DNA of 64,000 nucleotides from AC-32 sp963763475 (lineage in GTDB: Bacteria > Actinomycetota > Thermoleophilia > Gaiellales > Gaiellaceae): the NCBI GenBank assembly GCA_963763475.1, contig CAVXOR010000006.1, positions 177,400 to 241,399 of the forward strand. Direction: 5' to 3'. Under the pieces are notes generated by a model that had not been told where the DNA came from, did no database searches, and saw only the letters and a list, made by a program, of their open reading frames with translations. Below, one piece after another: positions 25,144 through 33,166 of this stretch (position 1 is its first letter; each line of letters starts with the position of its first letter). Position numbers and translations under genes: made by a program.

Positions 25144-25614
25144 ATGCGCAAGACGCTGACAACGGCTGCAACTATCGTCGCAATGGCCGCAGCTTTCGCA
25201 GCGGTGGCCGCAGGTAGGACGGATTCGGCGACGCAGCGCGTCAGGATCGAGGCGACGGGAGCGGATCCCTTTGCGTTTGTGCTGAGGCCGATGTCGCAGG
25301 GTCGGGTCCGGCGCGACACCGGGCCGATGACGTCCTGTTGCTGGAGCACTTGGCACGTCATCCGTGCGGGCGCAAGGCTGGCAGTGACCAACCCGCGCCT
25401 GACGTTCGCCGGGGCGCAGGGGACGCTAACGATCCGCAATCGGATCGAGTGGGTCGATCTCCCGAATGGATGGGCAGTCGTGACGGGCACCTGGAAGGTC
25501 GTCGGCGGCACAGGGACTTATGCTGGGCTTTCCGGCCACGGACGCGTAGGCGGCGTCATGGCGGCTGACAGGTACATCAGGCTCCGGCTCTTCGGTTCGG
25601 TGGGGTCGAAGTAG
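25144..25614 (+). CDS. Secreted hypothetical protein, probable target of the BTAD regulator
   Basis: The ATG follows GAGAAGGAGGG. The 156 residues have a clear signal peptide (about 1-23) and a mature part with a vicinal Cys pair (TSCCWSTW). Strand-rich repeats follow: LTFAGAQGTLTIRNRIEWVDLPNGWAVVTGTWKVVGGTGTYAGLSGHGRVGG. The motif G-T-G-x-Y-x-x-L-x-G-x-G resembles small beta-barrel secreted proteins of the allene-oxide-cyclase/dirigent type. The function is unknown. It is preceded by operator set 2 and followed by a strong terminator. Confidence 0.7.
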   Translation: MRKTLTTAATIVAMAAAFAAVAAGRTDSATQRVRIEATGADPFAFVLRPMSQGRVRRDTGPMTSCCWSTWHVIRAGARLAVTNPRLTFAGAQGTLTIRNRIEWVDLPNGWAVVTGTWKVVGGTGTYAGLSGHGRVGGVMAADRYIRLRLFGSVGSK

Positions 25615-25634
25615 GGCGGCGCACCTCACGGGGA

Positions 25635-25661
25635 GAGCCCCTCCCTTTAAGGGAGGGGCTC
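25635..25661 (+). terminator. Hairpin terminator after the 156-residue secreted protein
   Basis: A perfect 11-bp stem (GAGCCCCTCCC with its complement) with loop TTTAA begins 20 bp after the stop codon. No long T-run follows. Confidence 0.7.
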
Positions 25662-25782
25662 CGCCGTCGACACCGCGAGCCGATTTGCAGGGATTTTCAG
25701 CCAGCGAACCCTCGAGCAGACGCCGTTGCGGTTGCCGAGGCTCTAGGTGAGTGCATTCGCCAGTAAGCAGCGAGCAAGCTGA

Positions 25783-25855
25783 AGCCCTCTGACGGACTCG
25801 AACCGTCGACCCCCTCCTTACCATGGAGGTGCTCTACCAACTGAGCTAAGAGGGC
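25783..25855 (-). tRNA. tRNA-Thr (anticodon GGT)
   Basis: The 73-nucleotide cloverleaf is complete: acceptor GCCCTCT paired with AGAGGGC, a D arm with GCTCAGTTGGTAGAGC, the anticodon stem CCTCC/GGAGG with loop ATGGTAA (anticodon GGT), and a T arm with GGTTCGAGTCC. CCA is not encoded. It reads ACC and ACU threonine codons. It is the second of two minus-strand tRNA genes, 77 bp after tRNA-Tyr. Confidence 0.95.
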
Positions 25856-25932
25856 GCGCCGGCCATTGTAGGCGCTCTTGCTCGCGTGATTTGCGGACGA
25901 GCGGCCCGACGAGGTAGCAGCCGCCGGTCGAG

Positions 25933-26014
25933 TGGGGGCGGGAGGATTCGAACCTCCGTAGGCTGAGCCGACGGGTTTACAGCCCGTTCCCTTTGGCCAC
26001 TCGGGCACACCCCC
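25933..26014 (-). tRNA. tRNA-Tyr (anticodon GTA)
   Basis: This 82-nucleotide class II tRNA has acceptor GGGGGTG paired with CGCCCCC, an anticodon stem ACGGG/CCCGT with loop CTGTAAA (anticodon GTA), a long variable arm, and a T arm with GGTTCGAATCC. The discriminator is A and CCA is not encoded. Confidence 0.95.
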
Positions 26015-26058
26015 AGGGGTCGGAAAGTGTAGCCGCCGTCGTTTAGCGTCATCTCGGC

Positions 26059-26973
26059 ATGTCGCACCGCATCACGCGCGACCACGTGATCTGGTCGTTC
26101 GGGCCCGAGCTCGAGCCCGTGCTCGAGATCGACCCGGGCGAGACGGTCACGTTCGAGACGAACGACTGCTTCACCGGCCAGATCCGCAGCGAGGCCGACC
26201 TCGTCACCGAGATCGACCTGGAGCGGATCAACAGCGCGACCGGCCCTGTCGCCGTGCGCGGGGCCGAGCCGGGCGACTCGCTGGTGGCCGAGATCCTCGA
26301 GGTGAGGCCGGTCGAGTGGGGAGTGGCGACGCTGATCCCGGGCTTCGGCCAGCTGATCGACCAGGTGCAGGCGCCGCTGACCCGGCTGTTCGACGTGCGC
26401 GACGGCGAGATCCGGATGAACGACCGTGTCTCGTTCCCCGCCCGGCCGATGGTGGGCGTGGTCGGCGTGGCGACCGAGGGCGAGGAGCTCTCGAACGGGC
26501 TCGCCGGCCGGCACGGCGGGAATCTGGACGACCACCTGCACGGCCGGGGCGCGACGATCTTCTTCCCGGTGCGCCAGCCGGGCGGGCTCTTCGCCGTTGG
26601 CGACATGCACGCCTCGATGGGCGACGGCGAGATCTGCTTCACCGGCGTCGAGATCGCCGGCGAGGTCGACATCCGCTTCGACCTGCTGAAGGGCAAGCAG
26701 GCGACCTGGCCGGTGACCGAGCTCGCCGACCACTGGGTTCCGCACGCCACCGCGGACGCGTTCGACGAGGCCCTGCAGCTCGTCTCGGAGGAGGCGGCGC
26801 GGATGCTCGTGGACGAGCACGGCTTCTCCGTGGAGGACGCATTCGTCTTCCTCTCGGTCGCCTGCGACGCCGGCGTGGCCCAGGCCTGCAAGCCGGCGCC
26901 GCAGTTCGGCACCATCGCCCGCTTCTCGATCCCGAAGATCGCCGCCTGCCCGGGGCCGTTCGCAGCCTCCTGA
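26059..26973 (+). CDS. Acetamidase/formamidase family protein
   Basis: The 304 residues match the FmdA/AmdA family, which hydrolyses short amides to acid and ammonia. Signatures are TGPVAVRGAEPGDSLVAEILEV, then MVGVVGVATEGEELSNGLAGRHGGNLDDHLHGRGATIFFPVRQPGGLFAVGDMHASMGDGEICFTGVEI, which holds the family's metal-binding region, then VEDAFVFLSVACDAGVAQACKP. The ATG is well placed. The gap to the next gene is 17 bp, so cotranscription with the cyclase/ATPase gene is likely. The substrate within the family is not certain. Confidence 0.9.
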   Translation: MSHRITRDHVIWSFGPELEPVLEIDPGETVTFETNDCFTGQIRSEADLVTEIDLERINSATGPVAVRGAEPGDSLVAEILEVRPVEWGVATLIPGFGQLIDQVQAPLTRLFDVRDGEIRMNDRVSFPARPMVGVVGVATEGEELSNGLAGRHGGNLDDHLHGRGATIFFPVRQPGGLFAVGDMHASMGDGEICFTGVEIAGEVDIRFDLLKGKQATWPVTELADHWVPHATADAFDEALQLVSEEAARMLVDEHGFSVEDAFVFLSVACDAGVAQACKPAPQFGTIARFSIPKIAACPGPFAAS

Positions 26974-26990
26974 ATCCCTACGCTTAGCCA

Positions 26991-29063
26991 ATGATCTCGT
27001 GCGCCAGCTGCGGCCAGGAGAACCCGGACGTCGCCCGGTTCTGTCTCGCCTGCGGCACCGAGCTTTCGGCCAAGCCGGCCGGGCAGGACGAGCGGCGGAT
27101 CGTCTCGGTCGTGTTCGTCGACCTCGTCGGGTTCACCGCGCGCGCCGAGAAGCTCGACCCCGAGGACGTGCAGGCCGTCCTCGGTCCGTACCACGAGCAC
27201 GTGCGTCGTGAGCTCCAGTCGTTCGGCGGAACCGTTGAGAAGTTCATCGGCGACGCGATCATGGCGGTCTTCGGCGCGCCCACGGCCTACGGCGACGACG
27301 CCGAGCGCGCAGTGCGCGGGGCACTGGCGGTGCGCGACAGCACCCTCGAGCTCGACGAACGCGAGCTCCACCTCGACCTGCAGCTGCGCATCGCCGTGAA
27401 CACCGGCGAGGCGCTCGTGGCGCTCGGGGCCCGCGCCGCGCTCGGCGAGTCGCTGGTCGCGGGCGACGTCGTCAACACCGCCTCGCGCCTGCAGAGCGCC
27501 GCGCCCGTCAACGGCGTGATCGTCGGCGCCGAGACCTACGCGTCCACCAAGGACGCGATCGAGTACGAGGCCACCGAGGCCGTCCACGCCAAGGGCAAGT
27601 CCGAGCCCGTCGCGGCCTGGGTCGCACTGCAGCCGAAGCTCCCCGCCGGCGAGCGGCAGCACTCGGGAGCCCTGGTCGGCCGCGCGCGGGAGCTCGACGT
27701 GCTGCGCGGGATCTGGGAGCGGGTCGCCGGCGAGCGCGTTCCGCACCTGGTGACCGTGCTCGGCCCGGCCGGGATCGGCAAGACGCGCCTGACGCAGGAG
27801 TTCGAGCGCGTCGTCGAGGAGCTCGGCGGCCGCAGCGTCCACGGCCGCTCGCTGCCCTACCGCGAGAGCAGCGCGTACTTCGGCTTCGCGATGCAGGTGA
27901 AGCAGCTCTGCGGGATCTTCGACAGCGACCCGCCCGAGGTGGCGCTCGGGAAGCTCGGCGAGCACGTCGCCGAGCTGCCCTCGGGCGCGGACGCGAGCGA
28001 GGTCACCCGCCACCTGGCGATCCTGCTCGGGCTCGACTCGGAGGGGACGGTGGACGACCGCGAGGAGCTGTTCTTCTCGGTGCGGTGCTTCATCGAGTCG
28101 GTCGCCCGCGACCGCCCGACGCTGCTCGTCTTCGAGGACATCCACTGGTCCGACCGCAGCCTGCTCGACCTGATCGAGCTGCTGGCGGCGCGGCTGCGGG
28201 ACCTGCCGATCATGCTGCTCTCGCTCGCGCGGCCCGAGCTACTCGACTCCCGCACGGCCTGGGGCGGAGGGCTGCCCGCGTACACCGCCCTGCCGCTGCC
28301 CGCGCTCAGCACCGAGGACTCGCAGAAGCTGGCGGGGCTACGCCTGCAGGGCCTCAGCAGCGAGGGCGCCGCGCGGCTCGCCGAGACCGCCGAGGGCAAC
28401 CCGCTCTTCATCGAGCAGCTCGCGGCGACGATGGCCGAATCGTCGAACACGGGCGACTCGCTGCCGACGACGGTGCGCGGAATCGTGGCCGCGCGGCTCG
28501 ACGCGCTGCCTGCCGCCGAGCGCTCGTTGCTGCTCGACGCGGCGGTTGTCGGCAAGACCTTCTGGCGAGGCGTGCTCGAGCAGATCGCGGGTGAGACCGA
28601 CGGCATCCCCGGCCTGCTGGGCGCGCTCGAGGGCCGCGACCTGGTCGTGCGCGACACGCGGTCGATCATCGAGGGCGAGCAGCAGTACAACTTCAAGCAC
28701 GTCCTGATCCGCGAGGTTGCCTACGAGCTGTTGCCGCGGGCGAGGCGCCAGGAGCGGCACGCCACGGTCGCGCGCTTCTTCGAGGACTCGACGGCCGAGC
28801 TCGGCGAGATCACGACCGCGCTCGCGCGCCACTGGCGCGACGCCGGCGAGCCGAGCCGCGCGGTCGACTACTTCATCCGCGCGGGCGAGCAGGCCGAGCT
28901 CGGCTGGGCCAAGGACCAGGCGGCGATCCTCTACCGCGAGGCGCTCGACCTGATGCCCGAGGACGACGACGGCGGCGAGCGCCTGGCGATGCTGCGCCGC
29001 CGCCTTGCGCTCGCGCGAGCTGCCGCGCTTCACATTCCGGACGCGCGGCAGCTGATGCGCTAG
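26991..29063 (+). CDS. Class III adenylate/guanylate cyclase fused to AAA ATPase, with zinc-ribbon N-terminus
   Basis: The 690 residues begin with a zinc ribbon (CASCGQENPDVARFCLACG, 4-22). A class III cyclase domain covers about 35-215: the metal Asp44 in FVDLVGFT, GDAIMAVFG with Asp88, and VNTASRLQ at 161-168. An ATPase domain follows with Walker A GPAGIGKT (258-265) and Walker B LLVFEDIHWSDRS. Related actinobacterial proteins usually continue with TPR repeats to 1000 residues or more. This one ends soon after the ATPase, in a normal stop, and so is short. The cyclase key residues appear intact. The nucleotide specificity is not evident. Confidence 0.9.
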   Translation: MISCASCGQENPDVARFCLACGTELSAKPAGQDERRIVSVVFVDLVGFTARAEKLDPEDVQAVLGPYHEHVRRELQSFGGTVEKFIGDAIMAVFGAPTAYGDDAERAVRGALAVRDSTLELDERELHLDLQLRIAVNTGEALVALGARAALGESLVAGDVVNTASRLQSAAPVNGVIVGAETYASTKDAIEYEATEAVHAKGKSEPVAAWVALQPKLPAGERQHSGALVGRARELDVLRGIWERVAGERVPHLVTVLGPAGIGKTRLTQEFERVVEELGGRSVHGRSLPYRESSAYFGFAMQVKQLCGIFDSDPPEVALGKLGEHVAELPSGADASEVTRHLAILLGLDSEGTVDDREELFFSVRCFIESVARDRPTLLVFEDIHWSDRSLLDLIELLAARLRDLPIMLLSLARPELLDSRTAWGGGLPAYTALPLPALSTEDSQKLAGLRLQGLSSEGAARLAETAEGNPLFIEQLAATMAESSNTGDSLPTTVRGIVAARLDALPAAERSLLLDAAVVGKTFWRGVLEQIAGETDGIPGLLGALEGRDLVVRDTRSIIEGEQQYNFKHVLIREVAYELLPRARRQERHATVARFFEDSTAELGEITTALARHWRDAGEPSRAVDYFIRAGEQAELGWAKDQAAILYREALDLMPEDDDGGERLAMLRRRLALARAAALHIPDARQLMR

Positions 29064-29069
29064 CTCGAG

Positions 29070-29351
29070 CTAGGTGGGGAAGTTCGCCGGCGTGACGTCA
29101 CCGGCGATCTCGTGGACTGCGTCGACCGTATGCCGGCCGAGCTCCTGCGCGTGGTTGCGGACCGTCTCCTCGTCCGGCGACTCGTAGACGCAGTAGGTCA
29201 TGACCTTTCCGTCCTCGTTCACGACGACGTGGCTGTGCTCCCAGACGATCTGAGGGTAGGAGCCCTCGATCACCTCGTTCGAGCGGCGCCCGACCTCCGG
29301 CATGTCTTCTTCACCAACGTCGAATGTCCTGACGACCAGGTACCTGGGCAC
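29070..29351 (-). CDS. DUF4242-family small protein (93 aa)
   Basis: Family features are MPRYLVVRTFDVGEEDMPEVGRRSNEV and VMTYCVYESPDEETVRNHAQELGRHTVDAVHEIAGDVTP. These match DUF4242 proteins, small ferredoxin-like folds of which one is reported to bind nickel. It lies 9 bp after the FAD oxidoreductase gene on the same strand, so the two form an operon. A paralogue is at 19143-19436. Confidence 0.75.
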   Translation of the reverse strand: MPRYLVVRTFDVGEEDMPEVGRRSNEVIEGSYPQIVWEHSHVVVNEDGKVMTYCVYESPDEETVRNHAQELGRHTVDAVHEIAGDVTPANFPT

Positions 29352-29360
29352 CGACCCTCC

Positions 29361-30752
29361 TCAGCTTGATGGCCTGATGTTCTGATTCACGTGGAAGACG
29401 TTGCCGGGATCGTACTCCGCCTTGATCTTCGCGAGCCGGTCGTAGTTCTGCCCGTAGCTCGCCTTCACGCGCTCCTGACCCTCGTCCATCATCATGTTCA
29501 CGTAGGCGCCGCCGGCCGCGAACGGATGCAGCGCCTCGTGGTAGGCGGTCGCCCAGTCCTTGACTGCTTCAGCGTTCGCCGGGTCGGCGTCGACGCCGAC
29601 GATCACCTGGCCCCAGTTCGCGTGGCGGTAGCCCCACGGGGTGTCGGTCGGGCCGACGCGATGGGCCGCGCCGCCGATCGGGTAGAGGTGCATCGTGCAC
29701 TTCCAGTTCGGCAGGGTCGAGGCGAACTCGACGTGCTGCTCGACCGCCTCGTCCGGGATCTCTTCGACGAAGTCCGCGCGCCAGTACCACTGCTCGCCCG
29801 GCGGGTAGATCGGGTCGAAGGCGCTCTGCAGCGCCGGTAGCGGCATCGGCTGGACGCCGTCCATCAGCAAGCCGGGCTGCGAGCGAGCCTCGGCCAGCGC
29901 CTCGTCGGCCTCGTCGCCGGAGCCCGTCCAGCACCAGACGACCGCGGCCACTCGCTCGAGGTGCAGCTCCTCCGGGAAGGGCGGAGCCGGCGGGACGCGG
30001 AGGAAGGCGAAGAAGCCGTTGAGCTCCTCCGGCGCTTCGCGGATGAAGTCGCGGTACCACTTCATCACCTCGGCCGCCTTGTCGAGCGACCAGAACATCG
30101 GCCCTGCGACGACCGTGTCGATCGGGTGCAGCGTCGCGGTGAGCTTGGTGACGACGCCGAAGTTGCCGCCGCCGCCGCGGATCGCCCAGTAGAGATCCGG
30201 GTTCTCGTTCTCGTTCGCGTTCACGACGCTGCCGTCGGCCAGCACGATCTCGGCGCCGAGGATGTTGTCGACCGAGAGGCCGGCCGTGCGGGTCAGGTTG
30301 CCGATCCCACCGCCGAGCATCAACCCGCCGGCCCCCGTGGTCGAGATGATCCCGCCGGGTGTCGCGAGGCCGTGCTCGTTCGTGGCGGCGTCGACGTCGG
30401 CGAAGAGCGCGCCGCCCTGGATGTCGGCGGTGCGGTTGGCGGCGTCCACCTCGACGCCGTTCATCCTCGAGAGGTCGATCACGAGGCCGTCGTCGACGCT
30501 GGCGAGACCCGCGCCGTTGTGCCCGCCTCCGCGGACCGCGATCTCGAGCCCGTGCTCCCGGCCGTAGTTCACGGCTGCGACTACGTCGTCCACACCGGCG
30601 GCGCGCACGATCAACGCCGGCCGCTTGTCGTGCATCGCGTTGTAGAGCGCTCGCGCCTCGTCGTAGCCCGGGTCGCCCGGGCGGACGACGGTTCCGCTCA
30701 GCCGCGCGACGAGGTCGTCGACGCCGGCAGTGTCGATTCCGGTGTCGGTCAT
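29361..30752 (-). CDS. FAD-linked oxidoreductase of the berberine-bridge-enzyme type
   Basis: The 463 residues have a PCMH FAD-binding domain (about 40-215): VRGGGHNGAGLASVDDGLVIDLS, where the His can form the 8-alpha-histidyl flavin bond, and GGIISTTGAGGLMLGGGIGNLTRTAGLSVDNI. The second covalent Cys of bicovalent enzymes is not present. The C-terminal BBE segment (YGQNYDRLAKIKAEYDPGNVFHVNQNI) is complete. These enzymes oxidise sugars, alcohols or secondary metabolites. The substrate is unknown. Confidence 0.9.
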   Translation of the reverse strand: MTDTGIDTAGVDDLVARLSGTVVRPGDPGYDEARALYNAMHDKRPALIVRAAGVDDVVAAVNYGREHGLEIAVRGGGHNGAGLASVDDGLVIDLSRMNGVEVDAANRTADIQGGALFADVDAATNEHGLATPGGIISTTGAGGLMLGGGIGNLTRTAGLSVDNILGAEIVLADGSVVNANENENPDLYWAIRGGGGNFGVVTKLTATLHPIDTVVAGPMFWSLDKAAEVMKWYRDFIREAPEELNGFFAFLRVPPAPPFPEELHLERVAAVVWCWTGSGDEADEALAEARSQPGLLMDGVQPMPLPALQSAFDPIYPPGEQWYWRADFVEEIPDEAVEQHVEFASTLPNWKCTMHLYPIGGAAHRVGPTDTPWGYRHANWGQVIVGVDADPANAEAVKDWATAYHEALHPFAAGGAYVNMMMDEGQERVKASYGQNYDRLAKIKAEYDPGNVFHVNQNIRPSS

Positions 30753-30827
30753 TGCCCTCTCCCTTCAAGACTCTTTTCTGACAGGACGGGCCCCCGAAGT
30801 CCCTTCTTCCAGGAATACGATGTACCG

Positions 30828-31964
30828 GTGGAGCGCTTCGATGCGATCGTGGTCGGAGCCGGTCCGGCGGGATCGACCGCCGCCTTCCGTCTCTCGCGCG
30901 CGGGCGCGCGTGTGCTGTTGCTCGACCGTGAGCGCTTCCCGCGCGACAAGCCGTGCGGGGGAGGGCTCACCTATCGCGCCGTCCGCCAACTCCCGGTCTC
31001 GGTCGAGCCTGTGGTCGAGGACACCGTGCGACGGGTTCGGCTCGGCTTGCGCTACGGCCGCAGCGTCGAGCGGCGGAGCGAGGAGCCGCTGATCCTGATG
31101 ACGCAGCGGCGGCGGCTCGACGCACACCTCGCCGAGCAGGCCGCGGCCGCCGGGGCCGACTTCCGCGACGGCGTGCGCGCCACGGGGCTGGAGATGGACG
31201 ACGAAGCGGTGACCGTGCGCTTCGACCACTCGGCGGCGTCGGCGCCCGTCGCGATCGGGGCCGACGGCGTCAACGGGCTGACCGTCCGCTCGCTCGGGCT
31301 CACCGGCCGCCGCGCGCACGGGGTCGCGCTCGAGGGAAACGTTGCTCATGTTCACGCGCGCGAGGACAATCGCGGACGGGCGCTGGTCGAGCTGGGCGCG
31401 GTTCCCGGCGGCTACGCCTGGGTCTTCCCGAAGGGCGACCACGTCAACGTCGGCGTCGGCGGCTGGGAGTCGGAGGGTCCGCGACTGCGAGCGCACCTCG
31501 AGCGCGCCTGCCGGGAGTACGGCGTGCCGGCGGAGCGGCTGGAGTCGGTGCGCGGCTACCGCCTGCCGATGCGGCGGCCCGGCGACCGTGCGCGGAGCGG
31601 GCAAGTCCTGCTCGCCGGCGACGCCGCCGGGCTGGTCGACCCGCTCTCCGGGGACGGGATGTACGAGGCCTTCGTCAGCTCCCGGCTCGCGGCGGAATGC
31701 GTGCTGAGCGGCGATCTCGACGGCTACGAGCCGGCGCTCGACCGGGAGCTCGGCCGCTCGTTCGCGGCTTCGTGGAAGGCGAAGTACGCGCTGGAGCGTT
31801 TCCCGCACCTGATCTACGGCGTCGCCGGCCTGCCGGGCGTCTGGGGCTTCGTCGCGGCGTTCCTGCGCGGCGACTTCGCGCATCCGGGCGAGGCCACGGG
31901 GCTCGTCCGCGCGCCGCTGCGGCTCGTCGAGACGCTCGGACGCGTCTCAAGCATCTCCGCATAG
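30828..31964 (+). CDS. Geranylgeranyl-reductase-family FAD oxidoreductase
   Basis: The protein has 378 residues. The start is the GTG before ERFDAIVVGAGPAGSTAAFRLSRAGARVLLLDRERFPRDKPCGGGL, which contains the FAD dinucleotide-binding fold and the DKPCGGG motif of the family. The frame is open upstream but overlaps the opposite-strand oxidoreductase and does not look like protein. Later motifs are YAWVFPKGDHVNVGVGG and VLLAGDAAGLVDPLSGDGMYEAF. Members reduce isoprenoid double bonds in lipids or quinones. It directly precedes the pilus locus, and the first sigma-28-like promoter lies at its 3' end. Confidence 0.88.
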   Translation: MERFDAIVVGAGPAGSTAAFRLSRAGARVLLLDRERFPRDKPCGGGLTYRAVRQLPVSVEPVVEDTVRRVRLGLRYGRSVERRSEEPLILMTQRRRLDAHLAEQAAAAGADFRDGVRATGLEMDDEAVTVRFDHSAASAPVAIGADGVNGLTVRSLGLTGRRAHGVALEGNVAHVHAREDNRGRALVELGAVPGGYAWVFPKGDHVNVGVGGWESEGPRLRAHLERACREYGVPAERLESVRGYRLPMRRPGDRARSGQVLLAGDAAGLVDPLSGDGMYEAFVSSRLAAECVLSGDLDGYEPALDRELGRSFAASWKAKYALERFPHLIYGVAGLPGVWGFVAAFLRGDFAHPGEATGLVRAPLRLVETLGRVSSISA

Positions 31965-31973
31965 CTGCCGATC
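31947..31973 (+). promoter_or_regulatory. Sigma-28-like promoter before the first PilT gene
   Basis: TCAAG (31947-31951), 15 bases, then GCCGATC (31967-31973). Only 8 bases remain before the GTG start, so the mRNA would be nearly leaderless. It lies within and just after the end of the reductase gene. Confidence 0.6.
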
Positions 31974-31981
31974 TGCCCTCC

Positions 31982-33166
31982 GTGGACCTGAATGCGGTAC
32001 TCGGCCGAGCCGTGGAACTTGGCGCGAGCGACATCCATCTCAAAGTCGGCCAGCCGCCCGTGCTCCGGCGGGATGGCGAGCTCGGCCTGCTCCCGGATCA
32101 CGCGCCGCTCTACGACAGCGACCTCGACGCGGCGCTCGCGCTCGTCGCGGACATGACGCCCGCGAAGCTCTCCCATTTCCACGAGACCGGCGAGCTCGAC
32201 CTCGCCTACGCCGCCCAAGGCCTGCCACGCTTCCGCGTCAACGGTTATCGCCAACGCGGCTCGATCTCGTTCGCGTTCCGCGTGATCCCGAACGAGGTGC
32301 CGAGCTTCGCCCAGCTGCGCCTGCCGAAGGGCGTGCAGCGCCTGGCCGAAGAGCATCGCGGCCTCGTGCTCGTCACCGGCGCGACCGGCTCGGGCAAGAC
32401 GACCACCCTCGCTGCGGTGATCGACTTCATCAACCGCACGCGCCGGCAGCACATCGTCACGATCGAGGACCCGATCGAGATCCTGCACGCCGACCACGGC
32501 TGCATCGTCAACCAGCGCGAGGTCGGGCTCGACACCGAGTCGTTCCTCGCAGCGATCCGCCGCGTGCTCCGCCAGGACCCGGACGTGATCCTGATCGGCG
32601 AGCTGCGCGACGCCGAGACCGCCGAGACTGCGCTCAAGGCCGCCGAATCCGGCCACCTCGTCTTCTCGACGATGCACACGATCGACGCCGCCGAGACGAT
32701 CGGGCGGCTGGTGGAGTTCTTCCCGGCCGTCAAGCAGGAGCAGATCCGCTCGATCCTCGCCGGCGTCCTACGCGGCGTGGTCAGCCAGCGGCTGCTGCCG
32801 CGGGTGGAGAGCGGCCGCGTCGCCGCCGTCGAGGTGATGGTCAACAACTCGCGCATCTCCGACCTGATCCGCGAGAGCAGGACCGAGGAGATCACCGATG
32901 CGATCGCCGAGGGCCAGTTCTTCGACATGCAGACCTTCGCGCAGGCTTTGATCGAGCTCGTCGTCGCCGGCGAGGTCGACCGCGAGACCGCGGCGAACGC
33001 CTCGACGAACCGGCACGACTTCCTGGTCTCGCTCGACCAGGCGCTCAAGCGGAAGGCCGCCGGCATCGAGACCGACCGCCCCGTCTCCGAGATGGAGCCG
33101 GCGCCGCCGAAGCCGAGCGAGCAGCCGATGCCCGAGCTCCGCATCGCAGGCGCCCAGGACGGATGA
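31982..33166 (+). CDS. PilT-family retraction ATPase (first copy)
   Basis: The protein has 394 residues. It is a cytoplasmic hexameric ATPase that depolymerises type IV pili. The N-terminal domain opens LGRAVELGASDIHLKVGQPPVLR, the PilT signature. Walker A is GATGSGKTTT (about 133-142). The Asp box is TIEDPIEI, Walker B is VILIGELRDAETAETAL and the His box is GHLVFSTMHT. A C-terminal motif (SRISDLIRESR) stands for the AIRNLIRE retraction motif. The GTG start follows the promoter by 8 bases. The stop overlaps the next start (ATGA). The 60-residue tail is rich in Pro and Glu. A second PilT lies at 44003. Confidence 0.9.
   Translation: MDLNAVLGRAVELGASDIHLKVGQPPVLRRDGELGLLPDHAPLYDSDLDAALALVADMTPAKLSHFHETGELDLAYAAQGLPRFRVNGYRQRGSISFAFRVIPNEVPSFAQLRLPKGVQRLAEEHRGLVLVTGATGSGKTTTLAAVIDFINRTRRQHIVTIEDPIEILHADHGCIVNQREVGLDTESFLAAIRRVLRQDPDVILIGELRDAETAETALKAAESGHLVFSTMHTIDAAETIGRLVEFFPAVKQEQIRSILAGVLRGVVSQRLLPRVESGRVAAVEVMVNNSRISDLIRESRTEEITDAIAEGQFFDMQTFAQALIELVVAGEVDRETAANASTNRHDFLVSLDQALKRKAAGIETDRPVSEMEPAPPKPSEQPMPELRIAGAQDG

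Noticed and set aside
26049..28145. A long minus-strand open frame opposite the acetamidase and cyclase genes
   Set aside because: An antisense shadow; the plus-strand frames have clear domain motifs.
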